Source: Oceanospirillaceae bacterium
GTDB lineage: Bacteria > Pseudomonadota > Gammaproteobacteria > Pseudomonadales > Balneatricaceae
Length of the DNA stretch: 64,000 nucleotides
Reading direction: 5' to 3'
Assembly (NCBI GenBank): GCA_013215505.1
Contig: JABSQZ010000001.1
Location: forward strand, 1 to 64,000
Position numbers and translations under genes: made by a program. Positions 45,011 through 55,287 of this stretch are shown here, piece by piece (within the stretch, counting starts at the first letter, position 1; each line of letters begins with the position of its first letter). The notes beneath the pieces were generated by a model. The model searched no databases, was not told the origin of the DNA, and saw only the letters and a list, made by a program, of their open reading frames with translations.

Positions 45011-46080
45011 GACGTAATCCATTCCTATTCAATTCCCGTAAAAGTCATGTTAACTTTCTAGCCTTTTGGTTTCCATATGGAAATATTACTGATGAAATTA
45101 CAGCACACCAAAACTCTCATTCTTCCTGAATCATGAATTGATAATACAAAAACAAAGATATTTCCTGCGGCTGAGTATTTTTCCTGAAATCCTCTGAAAT
45201 CTAATAAGGCATCTCCTTGAGATCTGACTCTTCCAGCATTCCTAGCACATTTATCACAAGTTAATTTCTTTAAGAAGCTCTACTGAGAACACAGCTAGGA
45301 ATGTTTGTAACTGCTCAACTTACCATAAACAGGGGGTAGCAGATCTTTCCTGGTAAATAAATCAACTGGAATTTTTACCTATATTCTCTAGATCAGAAAT
45401 TTCATTCACTACTTGGATATCTTCTCAAAGGGCTATTGAACGGATCTTTTTTACGGATAATTAGACAGTCCAGAGACATCACCTTTTGCAGATATATAAA
45501 CAGGCTATACTGCATTGCGCTCTTAGCCGCACACTATAGGCAAAGCTGATTACTCTACTGCGCCCGGCGTATCGAGCACCGATAATTGCTAACAATCGAA
45601 GTCTGCTACATGATTAGGTACGACAAGTTCACATTTTTTGTTCAATGCTAAGTCAAAGTGTCGATTTTCATTTAGAAGCCATCTGTTTGCTGGTTAGTAC
45701 CAGCCTAGCTTCGACATGCACCCTCAAATAATTGTGCATTTTACTGATCCACAGATGACCAACTGTAGTTTCACCCCTGCTACCTATTGCAGTGAGTGAG
45801 TTACTCTGACGATAATTCCAATGGTATAGATAATCGATCACTGGAATTAGTAACATGCGAATAAGCCTACTGCGCCTCGGGAAAAATAGCGTTCCAGGAT
45901 CGCTACATCGACTACAGACTTACTGCCCACCTGTTGATAGCCTATACCTACATAATTGGCGAGGCTCTGTATGCCCCTATTGCAAACGCTAAAGTGAGCA
46001 GCTGCTTTTCCTACAGAAATATAGTTAAGGACGTTAAAAGAACGCGGAAGTTTTGTTAGACAGCCAGCTAGAAAAACTCG
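45011..46080. other. long gene-free stretch containing a 38-bp repeat copy
   Basis: Apart from the repeat copy at 45114-45151 no supported gene is seen over about 1 kb. All frames are short and without ribosome-binding sites. Confidence 0.45.
45114..45151. promoter_or_regulatory. 38-bp upstream element, copy A (cyclase side)
   Basis: Begins CTCTCATTCTTCCTGAATCA and ends TGATAATACAAAA. It is identical to copy B (46516-46553) except for one base (T to C). It lies about 127 bp above the upper start candidate of the diguanylate cyclase (44987), or 151 bp above the preferred TTG. A partial palindrome TCATGATTCA is inside. Confidence 0.8.
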
Positions 46081-46386
46081 TCAATCCACTTTCCTTGGTG
46101 CAGCACATAAGATCGATTTAGAGAACCCAGAGAAAATATCGGACTGAAGCGCATGCTTCTTAGTTGTCTTTCTATGGGCACAAATCATCATCAACAATGC
46201 ACCTTCATGGTTGATTGTCACTTCAAGCCCGTCAGTAAACACTACTGTTGATTGAGAACCTACCGATGAGAACAATAAGTCTGATGTATCGACTCTATCC
46301 CCTAATTTTAAAGTGCTAATATCTCCATATAAATCTATGAAATCGATTGAGCCGAAAATATCATTGACTATCCCTAAATTAACCAT
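46081..46386 (-). CDS. 101-residue small protein with FecR/LapA-retention-like fold
   Basis: A 101-codon gene with AAAGGAATCC before the ATG. The pattern LKLGDRVDTSDLL, then TVVFTDGLEVTI, resembles FecR-type and LapA retention-module beta-barrels: a G-D-R-V turn, a hydrophobic strand and an F-x-D-G-x-x-V strand. The N-terminus GIVNDIFGSIDFIDLYGD also fits the start of such modules. The protein is far shorter than adhesins and has no signal peptide. Its C-terminal KKHALQSDIFSGF is partly repeated in a remnant at 43.5 kb. It shares a 38-bp upstream element with the diguanylate cyclase, suggesting joint control. The fold assignment is by pattern only. Confidence 0.6.
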   Translation of the reverse strand: MVNLGIVNDIFGSIDFIDLYGDISTLKLGDRVDTSDLLFSSVGSQSTVVFTDGLEVTINHEGALLMMICAHRKTTKKHALQSDIFSGFSKSILCAAPRKVD

Positions 46387-47201
46387 AACCGGATTCCTTT
46401 ACTTGTATTTTAGTAACCGCTCAACTAGCTCCAATTCCTAGAGGACTTTGCCAAATTCTCAGGCTTATTATTTTTTGATGCTAATGGATAACAATAAAAT
46501 TACCTCAATTCAAATCTCTCATTCTTCCTGAATCATGAACTGATAATACAAAATTCCCGATATTTTTTTGCCACACGATTTTTTCATAAAATAATCATAT
46601 TTTTTTAGTTTGTACCCATAAGAGTTAACCCTGACAACTAGCGCTGCATAACTTCACGTTATTCAAGTATCCTAGCGGGTCCAATTCATAGTTCAATTCT
46701 GCGACTATTCAAAGGGAACACCCCAATACCCTGGTATCTCCACTGCGTGGGGTATATAGAACACCAACTTCGTTTTAATCCTTGCGGCAATGGCCTGACA
46801 ACTTGTAGCGGACACAGCTATCTCTTTACTAAACTAGGGATAGATGTGAACAACTTGGATGTGACGATATCCAGACAGAGTGGCTAGAGGAATAATGATG
46901 CCAGCGAGGTGAGGTGACCGGCGAGAGCTCCCCGTGACGGCGATAACACTGAAGTGGCAATGCCCTGCTCCAGAGTGGAAATATTGTGCTCCTATTTTGA
47001 TCTTCCATGTCTCATTTGACAATCTGCTAGCGACTTAAGTCTCAAAGCAGTTTTAGCAAAGTAGATACAATAGCGCCAGTCAACCTTGGCTGCCTTGTCC
47101 CAGCATGACCATTGTCAGCATGGCTCAAACAGCAACTGACAGGAATTAGATGTAAAGATAGTAAAGTATAATCTGAGTTGATATGCCTTGGCATTATCAC
47201 T
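46387..47201. other. gene-free stretch containing the second 38-bp repeat copy
   Basis: No gene is supported. Copy B of the 38-bp element lies at 46516-46553. A short open frame near 47042-47248 overlaps the MFS gene end and is taken as a shadow. Confidence 0.45.
46516..46553. promoter_or_regulatory. 38-bp upstream element, copy B (small FecR-like gene side)
   Basis: Matches copy A at 45114-45151 in 37 of 38 bases. It is 130 bp upstream of the ATG of the 101-residue gene, against 127 bp to the upper cyclase start, so both genes carry it at nearly the same distance and orientation. Confidence 0.8.
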
Positions 47202-48422
47202 TTAAGCAGCTGCAGCAGCCGTTCTGATTCTGGAGACTGGCCGCTCATCGATGAATATGTGGAGGATAGCAGTTACTAATGCAATAACAGCCGCACTCCA
47301 CCAGACAATGTCGTATGAGCCCGTCTCATCATACAGGTAGCCACCGAGCCAGACTCCGACGAATGAACCTAGCTGATGGTTTAAAAAGACGATACCGAAG
47401 AGTGTGCCCATATATTTCAGTCCGAACATTTGCGCCACTATCCCGGATGTAGCCGGTACTGTTGCCAGCCATAAAAAGCCTGTGACTATGGCAAACAAAT
47501 ACACAGAAGTTAAGCTCAGTGGATAGATCATAAAGGCGGCTATAGCTATGGCCCTGAATAAGTAGATGAGCCCCAGCAAGTTCTTTTTCGAATATTTTCC
47601 AGACCAGCTGCCAAACAGCAGACAACCAAAAATATTAAACAGACCAATCAATGCCAGACAGATGACTGCTACTTGGCTATCAAAGCCTTTGTCCGCTAGA
47701 TAAGAAGGCATATGCACTGAGATAAACGCCAGCTGAAATCCGCAGACAAAAAAGCCGGCAATCAACAGCCAATAGTGCACATTAGTTGTCGCCTCAACGA
47801 TTGCATCTCTGAAACCCAGATCATCGCCAGTGGTTGTCGACTTTGGCCCGCCTTTATCTTTGGAAAAGGGTATCGCCAGGGCAACCATCGCCAGGGCACC
47901 TATCGCTAACAACAACATGGTAAATTGCCAGCCAAAACTAGAAATTAATTCTTGTGCCGCAGGAATCACCAGGAACTGCCCAGCAGATCCCGCCGCTGTT
48001 CCCAAGCCCAACACCATCGCCCTTTTATCTGCAGAGACCATGCGCGCCATCGCCGGTAAGACCACCCCCAACCCAGTGCCAGCGACTCCCATGCCTATCA
48101 GCATCCCGGCAGCAATATGTAAATCAAATGCGGATTCGGCAACAGAGGTAAAATATAGGCCAGCAGCGTAGACAAGTGAGCCTAAAACCAAGGTCTTAAA
48201 GGTACCAAACTTATCGGAAAAAGCACCGGCAACGGGCTGGAATAAGCCCCAGCATAAATTTTGCAGCGCCAGGGAAAAAGCAAACACTTCACGGCCATAG
48301 CCGAACTCTTCTGATATGGGAGTGAGAAAAAAACCCATTGAAGAGCGCAAACCAAAGTTTATGACAAGTAACAGGCAAGAGAAGACAATCAGGCCACTTA
48401 ATAGTTTCTTTGTGTTCGACAC
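47202..48422 (-). CDS. MFS transporter (OxlT/monocarboxylate-like)
   Basis: This 406-residue major facilitator protein has about 12 transmembrane helices. It has the MFS inter-helix motif as GAFSDKFGTFKTLVLG (loop 2-3), and GTGLGVVLPAMARMV and KYMGTLFGIVFLNHQLGSFVG later. The latter resembles monocarboxylate/oxalate-formate antiporter-type MFS proteins. The start is GTG at 48422, with only a weak GGGG upstream. A hydrophilic central loop has SKDKGGPKSTTTGDD. It ends about 800 bp from the 101-residue gene. The hemB gene lies upstream on the same strand, 101 nt away. The cargo is unknown. Confidence 0.88.
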   Translation of the reverse strand: MSNTKKLLSGLIVFSCLLLVINFGLRSSMGFFLTPISEEFGYGREVFAFSLALQNLCWGLFQPVAGAFSDKFGTFKTLVLGSLVYAAGLYFTSVAESAFDLHIAAGMLIGMGVAGTGLGVVLPAMARMVSADKRAMVLGLGTAAGSAGQFLVIPAAQELISSFGWQFTMLLLAIGALAMVALAIPFSKDKGGPKSTTTGDDLGFRDAIVEATTNVHYWLLIAGFFVCGFQLAFISVHMPSYLADKGFDSQVAVICLALIGLFNIFGCLLFGSWSGKYSKKNLLGLIYLFRAIAIAAFMIYPLSLTSVYLFAIVTGFLWLATVPATSGIVAQMFGLKYMGTLFGIVFLNHQLGSFVGVWLGGYLYDETGSYDIVWWSAAVIALVTAILHIFIDERPVSRIRTAAAAA

Positions 48423-48499
48423 AGCTGGGCCCCAAGCGTAATATTGAAGTTAAACACACCGATATTTATAGCGCTGTGTTTTATGGAGAATTATCCTGT

Positions 48500-48537
48500 T
48501 TAACCTTTTAACCTTTTAACCTTTTAACCTTTTAACC
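48500..48537. repeat. 8-bp tandem repeat at the hemB stop
   Basis: About 4.75 copies of TTAACCTT overlap the hemB stop codon. The last three codons and stop of hemB (LKG, TAA) are part of the repeat. Unit number could therefore move the C-terminus or 3' UTR. Unit length is 8 bp. Confidence 0.85.
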
Positions 48538-49498
48538 ACTGAGCTAGATCTTCGGCGTAATAGGTAATAATAAGGTCGCAACCTGCACGTTTAAAAGCGG
48601 TCATGATCTCTAATACTATGGCTTTTTCATCAATAACTCCGGCGTTGGCCGCCGCTTTAATCATCGCAAATTCGCCACTCACATGATAAACCGCCAGAGG
48701 CAGTGCACTGTGTTGACGAATATTGGCGATCACATCTAAATAAGCTAAACCAGGTTTAACCATTAGGATATCTGCGCCTTCAATTTCATCTTGCATTGAC
48801 TCAGCCAGTGCCTCTCTGGGATTAGCTGGATCTTGTTGATAGGTATTGCGAGTACCTTTAAAGCTGCTGTCCACTGCCTCGCGAAAGGGTCCATAGAAGG
48901 CTGAGGCAAATTTACTGGAATAGCTCATAATTGGTATGTGGCTAAAACCGGCACTGTCTAGCGCTTGACGGATCGCGGCGATCATTCCATCCATCATTCC
49001 CGAGGGTGCGATCATGTCGACGCCCGCCCGGGCACTGGCAATGACTTGCCTCTGTAAATTTTCTAAAGTTGCATCGTTTTCTACATCGTCATTAACTACT
49101 ACGCCACAGTGCCCGTGGTCAGTGTATTCGCAAAAACAATTATCACTGATCACTAACATTTCAGGTACGGCCTGTTTGGCAATTTTAATACAGCGAGATA
49201 GCAGCCCTTGTTCATCCCAACTGTCACTGCCAATATCATCTTTGTGGTGAGAAACTCCGAACAGTATCACCGCTTTGATTCCGCTTTCCCAGACCTGTTG
49301 CACGCGCTGTGCCAATTCACTCTCAGGTATGCGACTGACACCCGGCATACTCGCTATAGGCACTGCCTCAGTTATTCCCTCTTCAATAAACAGCGGTAAG
49401 ATAAAATCATCGGCAGATAATTTAACTTGACGTACTAGATCCCGAAGCACGGAAGTACGACGTAAACGTCTAAAACGAAATTCTGGAGTAACAGTCAT
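48524..49498 (-). CDS. hemB: delta-aminolevulinic acid dehydratase (porphobilinogen synthase)
   Basis: This 324-residue enzyme condenses two 5-aminolevulinates to porphobilinogen in haem synthesis. Schiff-base lysines are Lys196 (SSKFASAFYGPF) and Lys248 (LMVKPGLAYLD). Active-site zinc ligands Cys121, Cys123 and Cys131 (CFCEYTDHGHC) mark the Zn-dependent type. The length is normal. The ATG at 49498 has an AAAGAG site about 11 nt upstream. The stop lies inside an 8-bp tandem repeat. Confidence 0.97.
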   Translation of the reverse strand: MTVTPEFRFRRLRRTSVLRDLVRQVKLSADDFILPLFIEEGITEAVPIASMPGVSRIPESELAQRVQQVWESGIKAVILFGVSHHKDDIGSDSWDEQGLLSRCIKIAKQAVPEMLVISDNCFCEYTDHGHCGVVVNDDVENDATLENLQRQVIASARAGVDMIAPSGMMDGMIAAIRQALDSAGFSHIPIMSYSSKFASAFYGPFREAVDSSFKGTRNTYQQDPANPREALAESMQDEIEGADILMVKPGLAYLDVIANIRQHSALPLAVYHVSGEFAMIKAAANAGVIDEKAIVLEIMTAFKRAGCDLIITYYAEDLAQWLKG

Positions 49499-50453
49499 TA
49501 TTCATTTAACTCTTTAATAGGTTCTCAGGATACGATATTTACTGGCAGCCCTACAAAGGATCAAGCCAACAGCTCTGCTCTATCCTGGTTGTTGAGTGCT
49601 TGCGCTAATAGTGCGGTACAATCTACAGTGGATAATCGGCGTTTAACTAGAGGCGGCTTTTTGAATGGCTTCGCCACCTTTTTTCAGGTCCTTCCCCAAT
49701 CCGGCCATAGTACTGCAAGCAGTTAACGAGAGAGCAAAACATATGACTAAAAAGACTGTTGAAACCTGTTTCATTGGGCTACCTAATGATGGAAGACAAA
49801 AAGAGAAAACTTTAGCACAAAGCGCGCTACATTGCTGTATGGCTTAGCATTAATATGACTCTCACGCTTATGCAATGGCGGGCCTATTTTGCAATAAAAG
49901 TCATGGCTAGATTAGCCCACTGCGCACTCATCAGTCATGATTAAAGTGCAGATGCTTTGCTAAAGACATAATCGACGCACCCAGCTTCGCTGGCAGAGCA
50001 ATGCAGTAATTCTCAAATATCTATTTATTTATATTCAATCTGTAATAAATATAAACTTTGTAGCTAAACTTTAAGTTTAATAAATGAATAAGTTACAGTA
50101 TTGGGATCTTGGCTGCAAAATACCTGCCGAACAAGGTTGCAGTAATGTGGCAACGCAAAGCTTAATTTCTGCTTTAAAGCGTTTGATATTAACTGGGAAT
50201 AATCTAGTGTTGGTGAGCATTGCGCGGGAAAACCGGTGTTTTATCGGCACAGTTACCGGTATAGCTTTGCCTATAGGTAATTTTCTGGGATGAAATGCCG
50301 TATTACCCCTACAGTATCTTAATCTTATCTTGAGTAGAGATAATAACGGCTGTTTTTATGCATCTGAGCATTTGCCATGCACTATCTTTTTTCTTTACAA
50401 CACTTAGTCTTTACAATATTTCGTTAAAAATCTAAGTGTTGCTCAGGGTCTTA
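49499..50453. other. intergenic stretch with only weak small ORFs
   Basis: Nothing is well supported. Two frames on the + strand, 49665-49847 (60 codons) and 50084-50293 (69 codons, starting MNKLQYWDLGCKIPAE), lack good ribosome-binding sites and recognisable features. The stretch is otherwise non-coding. Confidence 0.4.
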
Positions 50454-51326
50454 TTAGCGATGGCGGAACACCGGGGCCCGCTTGGCAATGAAGGCATGCA
50501 TGCCCTCTTTTTGCCCTTCAGTCGCGAAAGCCGCCTGAAACAAACGACGCTCATGACGCATGCCTTCGGTCAGGCTAGTTTCAAAGGCTACATTGACCGC
50601 TTCCTTAGCCATACGCACTGCTGGGTTGTTATAACCGGCGATGGTGTGAGCCGCTTCCAGTGCAGTTTGCAATAATTCGTTATTTGGCACCACTCGGGCC
50701 ACCAACCCGCATGCCTTAGCTTCTTCAGCACCTATGTTTCTGCCAGTCAGTACCAAGTCCATAGCTAATGACTTACCAACAGCATTCGCCAGGCGTTGCG
50801 AACCGCCTATACCCGGTAAAATACCCAGCTTAATTTCTGGTTGGCCAAATTGGGCATCTTCTGAAGCGATAATAAAGTCGCACATTAACGCTAGCTCACA
50901 ACCACCGCCGAGCGCATAGCCACCCACTGCCGCAATGATAGGTTTTTTGATGGTGCGCAATTCATCCCAGGGCGCAAAGATATCATCACAGTAGAACTCG
51001 GTAAAAGTCAGGTTTGCCATTTCTTCAATATCTGCGCCCGCTGCAAATGCCCGGGCACTGCCAGTAATAACAATGGCACCAATGTTATCGTCGGCATCAA
51101 AGGCTTTTAAGGTATCGACAACTTCTCTGGCAAGCTGCCGGCTCAAGGCATTTAAGCTTTTAGGGCGATGCAGGGTGATCATGCCGACCCGTTCACGGCG
51201 TTCGACTAAAATGGTTTCCAGGGCGACAGGCTTAGCGTTCGCGGCTTCGTTACTCTCTGTCACTGGCTCAGTTACTTGTTCGGACTTCATTTGTTTAGGG
51301 CTAGAGCTATTTTTGCTTTTCATCAT
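50454..51326 (-). CDS. enoyl-CoA hydratase/isomerase family protein
   Basis: This crotonase-fold protein of about 290 residues hydrates or isomerises an acyl-CoA. The oxyanion-hole and substrate motifs are [14 protein letters not shown] and the [17 protein letters not shown] loop, followed by [14 protein letters not shown] and the Glu of that helix. The N-terminus has a long polar extension (Ser/Lys/Glu-rich, residues about 1-30) before [13 protein letters not shown]. The start is taken as ATG 51326 (or 51323) after AGAGAG; a TTG at 51371 would overlap the CoA-transferase. It follows that gene on the same strand, so the two are probably co-transcribed and may act on one acyl-CoA. Confidence 0.9.
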   Translation of the reverse strand: MMKSKNSSSPKQMKSEQVTEPVTESNEAANAKPVALETILVERRERVGMITLHRPKSLNALSRQLAREVVDTLKAFDADDNIGAIVITGSARAFAAGADIEEMANLTFTEFYCDDIFAPWDELRTIKKPIIAAVGGYALGGGCELALMCDFIIASEDAQFGQPEIKLGILPGIGGSQRLANAVGKSLAMDLVLTGRNIGAEEAKACGLVARVVPNNELLQTALEAAHTIAGYNNPAVRMAKEAVNVAFETSLTEGMRHERRLFQAAFATEGQKEGMHAFIAKRAPVFRHR

Positions 51327-51354
51327 GCGACTCTCTATGCAGGGCGATTCAGGG

Positions 51355-52623
51355 TTAACTTGTTGAAACAACTTTTTTAAGCGTCTCTGCTACATTATTC
51401 TCTGCGTCATCCGCAGGGGCTACTGTGGGCTCATAGGCTCCTTTATCAGCCATTAATTCAGCTAATATCGCCTCCCGATGCTCGTTAAGAGCGGGGGCTT
51501 TAAGTGCCACTTCGGGATCAATTTCTGTTAATGAACTCATCTTAATCGGGTTGCCAGCGGTGCGAATAGTGGCGCCGTTCTCACTTTCCACTTTAACAAT
51601 CATACTGCGCGCTAAAAGTTGTGGATGAGTAAATAATTTATCTATGGTGTTGATCGGAGAGCAGGGTACTCCCGCTTCGTTTAAGGCATCAATCCAATGT
51701 TGCATCGGCTGGGTCAAGGTTATCATTTCGACATCTTTCACCATCGCTCTGCGGTTTGTCACCCGTACATCATTGGTTAGATATAACGGATTTAACGCCA
51801 GTTGTGGCTCTCCCAAAGCATCTGCCATCAACAGGAACAAAGTATCATTGCCGGCGCAGATAACAAACTTACCATCAGCCGCAGCGAAAGTTTCAAAGGG
51901 GGCCAGGGAGGGGTGATTATCCCCGGTGCGGGTCGGTACTACTCCCTCCACGTCATACCTGGCAAGTGCTGTTTCCATTAAAGCAGCCTGACAATCGAGC
52001 ATGCCAATGTCGACACGGGTCCCCTGCGCATCTCGGGTTCTACTGTAGAGTGCCGCCAAGATACCAATAGCGCCAAACAGTGCTGCGCCTAAATCACCAA
52101 AGCTGGTGCCAACACGTGCAGGTTCTCCATCGGGCCAACCGGTCAGGCTCATCACACCGCCCATCGCCTGCACCACCATGTCATAACCTGGTAAATCACT
52201 AAAGGGGCCGCTGTGGCCAAATCCGGAGATCGACGAATAGATGATATGTGGATGCGTTTTAGCGATACGCTCAGAACCGTAACCAAGACGATCCATTACC
52301 CCAGGTCGAAAGTTTTCCACCAGCACATCACAACTGTCTAACAGACGCTCTAGCAACTCCCGGTCGCGAGGTGATTTTATATCCAGCGAAATACTTTCTT
52401 TGCCGCGATTGAAACACATGAAATAGGCCGAATCCACGCCGACAAAAGGGGGAAACGCTCGGGTATCATCGCCAGTACCAAATCTTTCAACTTTAATTAC
52501 CCGAGCGCCAAGGTCCGCCAAAACCATAGTGCAATAAGGTCCTGCCAGTACTCGCGAAAAATCTAGCACGGTGATGCCAGACAGAGGCCCTGGCTTTATT
52601 TCTGTTTCAGTTATTTGCTGCAT
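51355..52623 (-). CDS. CaiB/BaiF family CoA-transferase
   Basis: This 422-residue family III CoA-transferase moves CoA between carboxylic acids. The N-terminus has the family signature [20 protein letters not shown] and the [19 protein letters not shown] block. The catalytic Asp is in the family position ([13 protein letters not shown]). The C-terminus carries an extra stretch of about 30 polar residues beyond a normal end. It lies just upstream of the enoyl-CoA hydratase gene, indicating a small acyl-CoA catabolic module. No clear ribosome-binding site is seen before the ATG. Confidence 0.92.
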   Translation of the reverse strand: MQQITETEIKPGPLSGITVLDFSRVLAGPYCTMVLADLGARVIKVERFGTGDDTRAFPPFVGVDSAYFMCFNRGKESISLDIKSPRDRELLERLLDSCDVLVENFRPGVMDRLGYGSERIAKTHPHIIYSSISGFGHSGPFSDLPGYDMVVQAMGGVMSLTGWPDGEPARVGTSFGDLGAALFGAIGILAALYSRTRDAQGTRVDIGMLDCQAALMETALARYDVEGVVPTRTGDNHPSLAPFETFAAADGKFVICAGNDTLFLLMADALGEPQLALNPLYLTNDVRVTNRRAMVKDVEMITLTQPMQHWIDALNEAGVPCSPINTIDKLFTHPQLLARSMIVKVESENGATIRTAGNPIKMSSLTEIDPEVALKAPALNEHREAILAELMADKGAYEPTVAPADDAENNVAETLKKVVSTS

Positions 52624-53403
52624 ATTTATTGGTCCAGATTTTGGTGCGATTTACATTCGATACATAATGATACAAAGCGTATCAAATTAGCTTCATTAAA
52701 TTAACTTATAAAGTAATTTTAATACTATCGATATAAGACTTTAGTAGCAAAATCACAGCGGTTAATCAGATGAATAAATCAGATTGGCATTTAGCTGGCA
52801 GCGAATAAAGAAGTTTTTCAATCAGACAAGCGACTTAGCGTAGATGCTTGGATAAACCTTGGTATCACTAGCTGTTATAAACGATGTTTCATTAGATGAG
52901 ATAAATTCATCAGGACTGGTTAGGTCTTTAGGTTGGATAAAAAGTTTAAGTAGAATTCTATTTTGCATCGCCAAACATCTGTGCCTAGCTAATTTAACGT
53001 GCAAGTAAAAGGCAATTTAACCGCTTAACCCTCACTTGCAATACTGGCCAATTAGCTTCTACCACAGATATCCACAGCTGTCATAGCAGTGATGGGGAAA
53101 ACTGTCCCTGATTATACTCCCATTAAAACCTACCAACATTTCAGCTACAGCAATATTTCCTTGTCAAAACAACACAGTTTGCAGTTAATTCATTCAAATA
53201 ATTAGCTAAAGCTCTTAGCTTATAAATTGCCAGGGTACTATAGGGGTCTGCTGGAAAAGTGCTGCTAGCCGAAAACTGTTCAGTTGAGAGTACAGAACAA
53301 CACCGCTAGGCAGGCAGAGAAACATTACTTCAACAACAGTTCAAAAATGGCTATTGAGCAATCAAAATTTCGTAAAATTACTGTTTCTATGCTCACTCTT
53401 CAC
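52624..53403. other. intergenic region without supported genes
   Basis: These 780 bases hold no good gene. Two short open frames (52822-53004 on -, 53284-53508 on +) lack family features. The CoA-transferase promoter must lie at the left end. Confidence 0.4.
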
Positions 53404-53991
53404 TCAAGAGTACAGATAGCGAAAGGTCAAATTAATTCTCGGCTGAATAATTTTTTTACGTATTGGCAGGCAGTGCTGCCAGTGCTGCTGCAGCTCTCCA
53501 GCCATTAACAACAGCGAGCCGTGATTTAACTGCAACGCGATATCAGCGGCGCTCTTGTCTCTGTGGCGAAGCTTGAAACACCTTTGAGCCCCCAGACTGA
53601 TTGAGGCTATACTGGGATTATTGCCAAGCTCCGGCTCATCATCACTATGCCAGCCCATTTTATCCAAGCCGTCCCGATACAAATTGATCAATACCGCATT
53701 GTAGCTCTGCCCTGTCACCGCTTCTAGATAGCGTTTGAGCTGTAATACTTTGGCATGATAGGACTGCGGCTGCAATGTTAAATTTGAGTATTGATAATTC
53801 AAATTCTGCTCGGATTGATAGCAATGCAGCCTCGGCATTAAATGGCTTTTACCAAAGACGGTAAGGTGATCATGTCGCCAGGGAAGCTCTGCCAGTAATT
53901 GCTGCAGCAGAGCATCCGCCTGTTTAATGCTCAGGAAGCCCTGATCCAGTGACAGCTGACCATCGACTATGGGCAGAACTTCAAGTGCCAT
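53404..53991 (-). CDS. AlkB-like Fe(II)/2-oxoglutarate DNA repair dioxygenase
   Basis: This 195-residue AlkB-family enzyme is likely to demethylate alkylated bases. Iron ligands are His115 and Asp117 (MGWHSDDEPELG) and His173 (WQHCLPIRKK). The 2-oxoglutarate-binding arginines are in QPRINLTFR (Arg185, Arg191). The size and motif SLGAQRCFKLRHR match the ALKBH2/3-like bacterial subgroup. AGGCAGC precedes the ATG. It starts 15 nt after the metY stop on the same strand, so it may be the second gene of that transcript, an unusual pairing. Confidence 0.93.
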   Translation of the reverse strand: MALEVLPIVDGQLSLDQGFLSIKQADALLQQLLAELPWRHDHLTVFGKSHLMPRLHCYQSEQNLNYQYSNLTLQPQSYHAKVLQLKRYLEAVTGQSYNAVLINLYRDGLDKMGWHSDDEPELGNNPSIASISLGAQRCFKLRHRDKSAADIALQLNHGSLLLMAGELQQHWQHCLPIRKKIIQPRINLTFRYLYS

Positions 53992-54006
53992 GTTGCTGCC
54001 TAGCGA

Positions 54007-55287
54007 CTAACTGGCAGAGACGGCATCGAGTGCCTGGGAAACATCGGCAAGAATGTCTTCAATATTTTCTATACCTACCGAAATTCTGACCAAGTCTTCA
54101 GAGACCCCAGCCGCCGCCAACTCTTGTGCATTAAGCTGTCGATGTGTGGTAGTCGCTGGATGGCAGGCCAGTGACTTTGCATCGCCAATGTTGACTAAGC
54201 GCAAAATCATTTGCAGCGCATCGATAAACTGCGTACCTCCCGCTAAACCACCTTTGACCCCAAAACTTAAGATACCTGATGCCTTACCACCACAAATTTT
54301 CTGGCAGGCATCCTGATAGGGGCTGTCTGCTAATGCTGCATAATTAACCCAGTTCACTTTGGGGTGCTGCTGTAAATACGCCGCTACTTTTTCTGCATTT
54401 TCACAGTGACGTTCCATCCGCAACCCTAAAGTTTCCAGCCCCTGCATGATTTGGAAAGAGTTTAAAGGCGAGATGGCTGCGCCGGTATTGCGTAGCGGTA
54501 CCACTCTGCAGCGCCCGATGTAAGCTGCCGGGCCAAAGGCCTCAGTATAGACAACACCGTGATACGAGGGATCGGGAGTATTCATCACTGGGAAACGCTG
54601 GGCGTTTGCCGCCCAGTCAAATTTACCTGAATCGACGATCATACCGCCAATAGAAGTACCGTGACCACCGATATACTTCGTTAATGAGTGCACTACAATA
54701 TCGGCGCCGAGCTCAAACGGACGGCATAGATAAGGGGTGGCAACAGTGTTATCAACAATCAGAGGGACTCCATGCTTATGGGCTATTTCTGCCAATTTTT
54801 GGATATCGACAATGTTACCCATAGGGTTGCCAATTGATTCACAAAAAACTGCTTTGGTTTTATCGTCGATCGCCGCATCGAAAGCCTCTAAATCATCAGC
54901 AGAGAGCAATCTAACTTCAACCCCTTGCTTAGGCAGTGTATGCGCAAAAAAGTTATAAGTACCACCGTATAACTGGCTGGTGCTGAGAATGTTATCACCG
55001 ACTTCACACAGACATTGAATCGCATAAGTGATAGCAGCCATACCCGAAGCCACCGCCAAACCGGCAATCCCTCCCTCCATAGCTGCCACTCGCTGCTCCA
55101 GCACATCGGTGGTCGGATTCATAATTCGCGTGTAAATATTTCCGGCTACTTTTAAGTCAAACAGATCTGCACCGTGTTGAGTATTGTCGAAGGTATAAGA
55201 AGAGGTTTGGTAGATAGGTACTGCGGCCGCTTTAGTGGTTTCCTCAGATTTATAACCATGGTGTAACGCCAATGATTCCAACTTCAT
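54007..55287 (-). CDS. metY: O-acetylhomoserine sulfhydrylase / homocysteine synthase
   Basis: This 426-residue PLP enzyme of the Cys/Met metabolism family makes homocysteine from O-acetylhomoserine and sulfide. PLP lysine is Lys204 (HSLTKYIGGHG). The Tyr/Arg motif YTRIMNPTTDVLEQRVA and the MetY-type AVFCESIGNPMGNIVDI block are present. The length matches MetY rather than shorter MetB/MetC. TAAGGAGCAGGAT precedes the ATG. It is followed 15 nt downstream by the AlkB-type gene. No SAM riboswitch was recognised in its leader. Confidence 0.94.
   Translation of the reverse strand: MKLESLALHHGYKSEETTKAAAVPIYQTSSYTFDNTQHGADLFDLKVAGNIYTRIMNPTTDVLEQRVAAMEGGIAGLAVASGMAAITYAIQCLCEVGDNILSTSQLYGGTYNFFAHTLPKQGVEVRLLSADDLEAFDAAIDDKTKAVFCESIGNPMGNIVDIQKLAEIAHKHGVPLIVDNTVATPYLCRPFELGADIVVHSLTKYIGGHGTSIGGMIVDSGKFDWAANAQRFPVMNTPDPSYHGVVYTEAFGPAAYIGRCRVVPLRNTGAAISPLNSFQIMQGLETLGLRMERHCENAEKVAAYLQQHPKVNWVNYAALADSPYQDACQKICGGKASGILSFGVKGGLAGGTQFIDALQMILRLVNIGDAKSLACHPATTTHRQLNAQELAAAGVSEDLVRISVGIENIEDILADVSQALDAVSAS

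Noticed and set aside
49665-49847. 60-codon frame upstream of hemB
   Set aside because: No supporting start signal or similarity; it appears as a chance frame.
50084-50293. 69-codon frame starting MNKLQYWDLGCK
   Set aside because: Plausible composition but no ribosome-binding site and no recognised family; kept only as a note in the gap entry.
53284-53508. 74-codon plus-strand frame overlapping the AlkB-type gene
   Set aside because: It runs over the end of a well-supported gene and has no features of its own.
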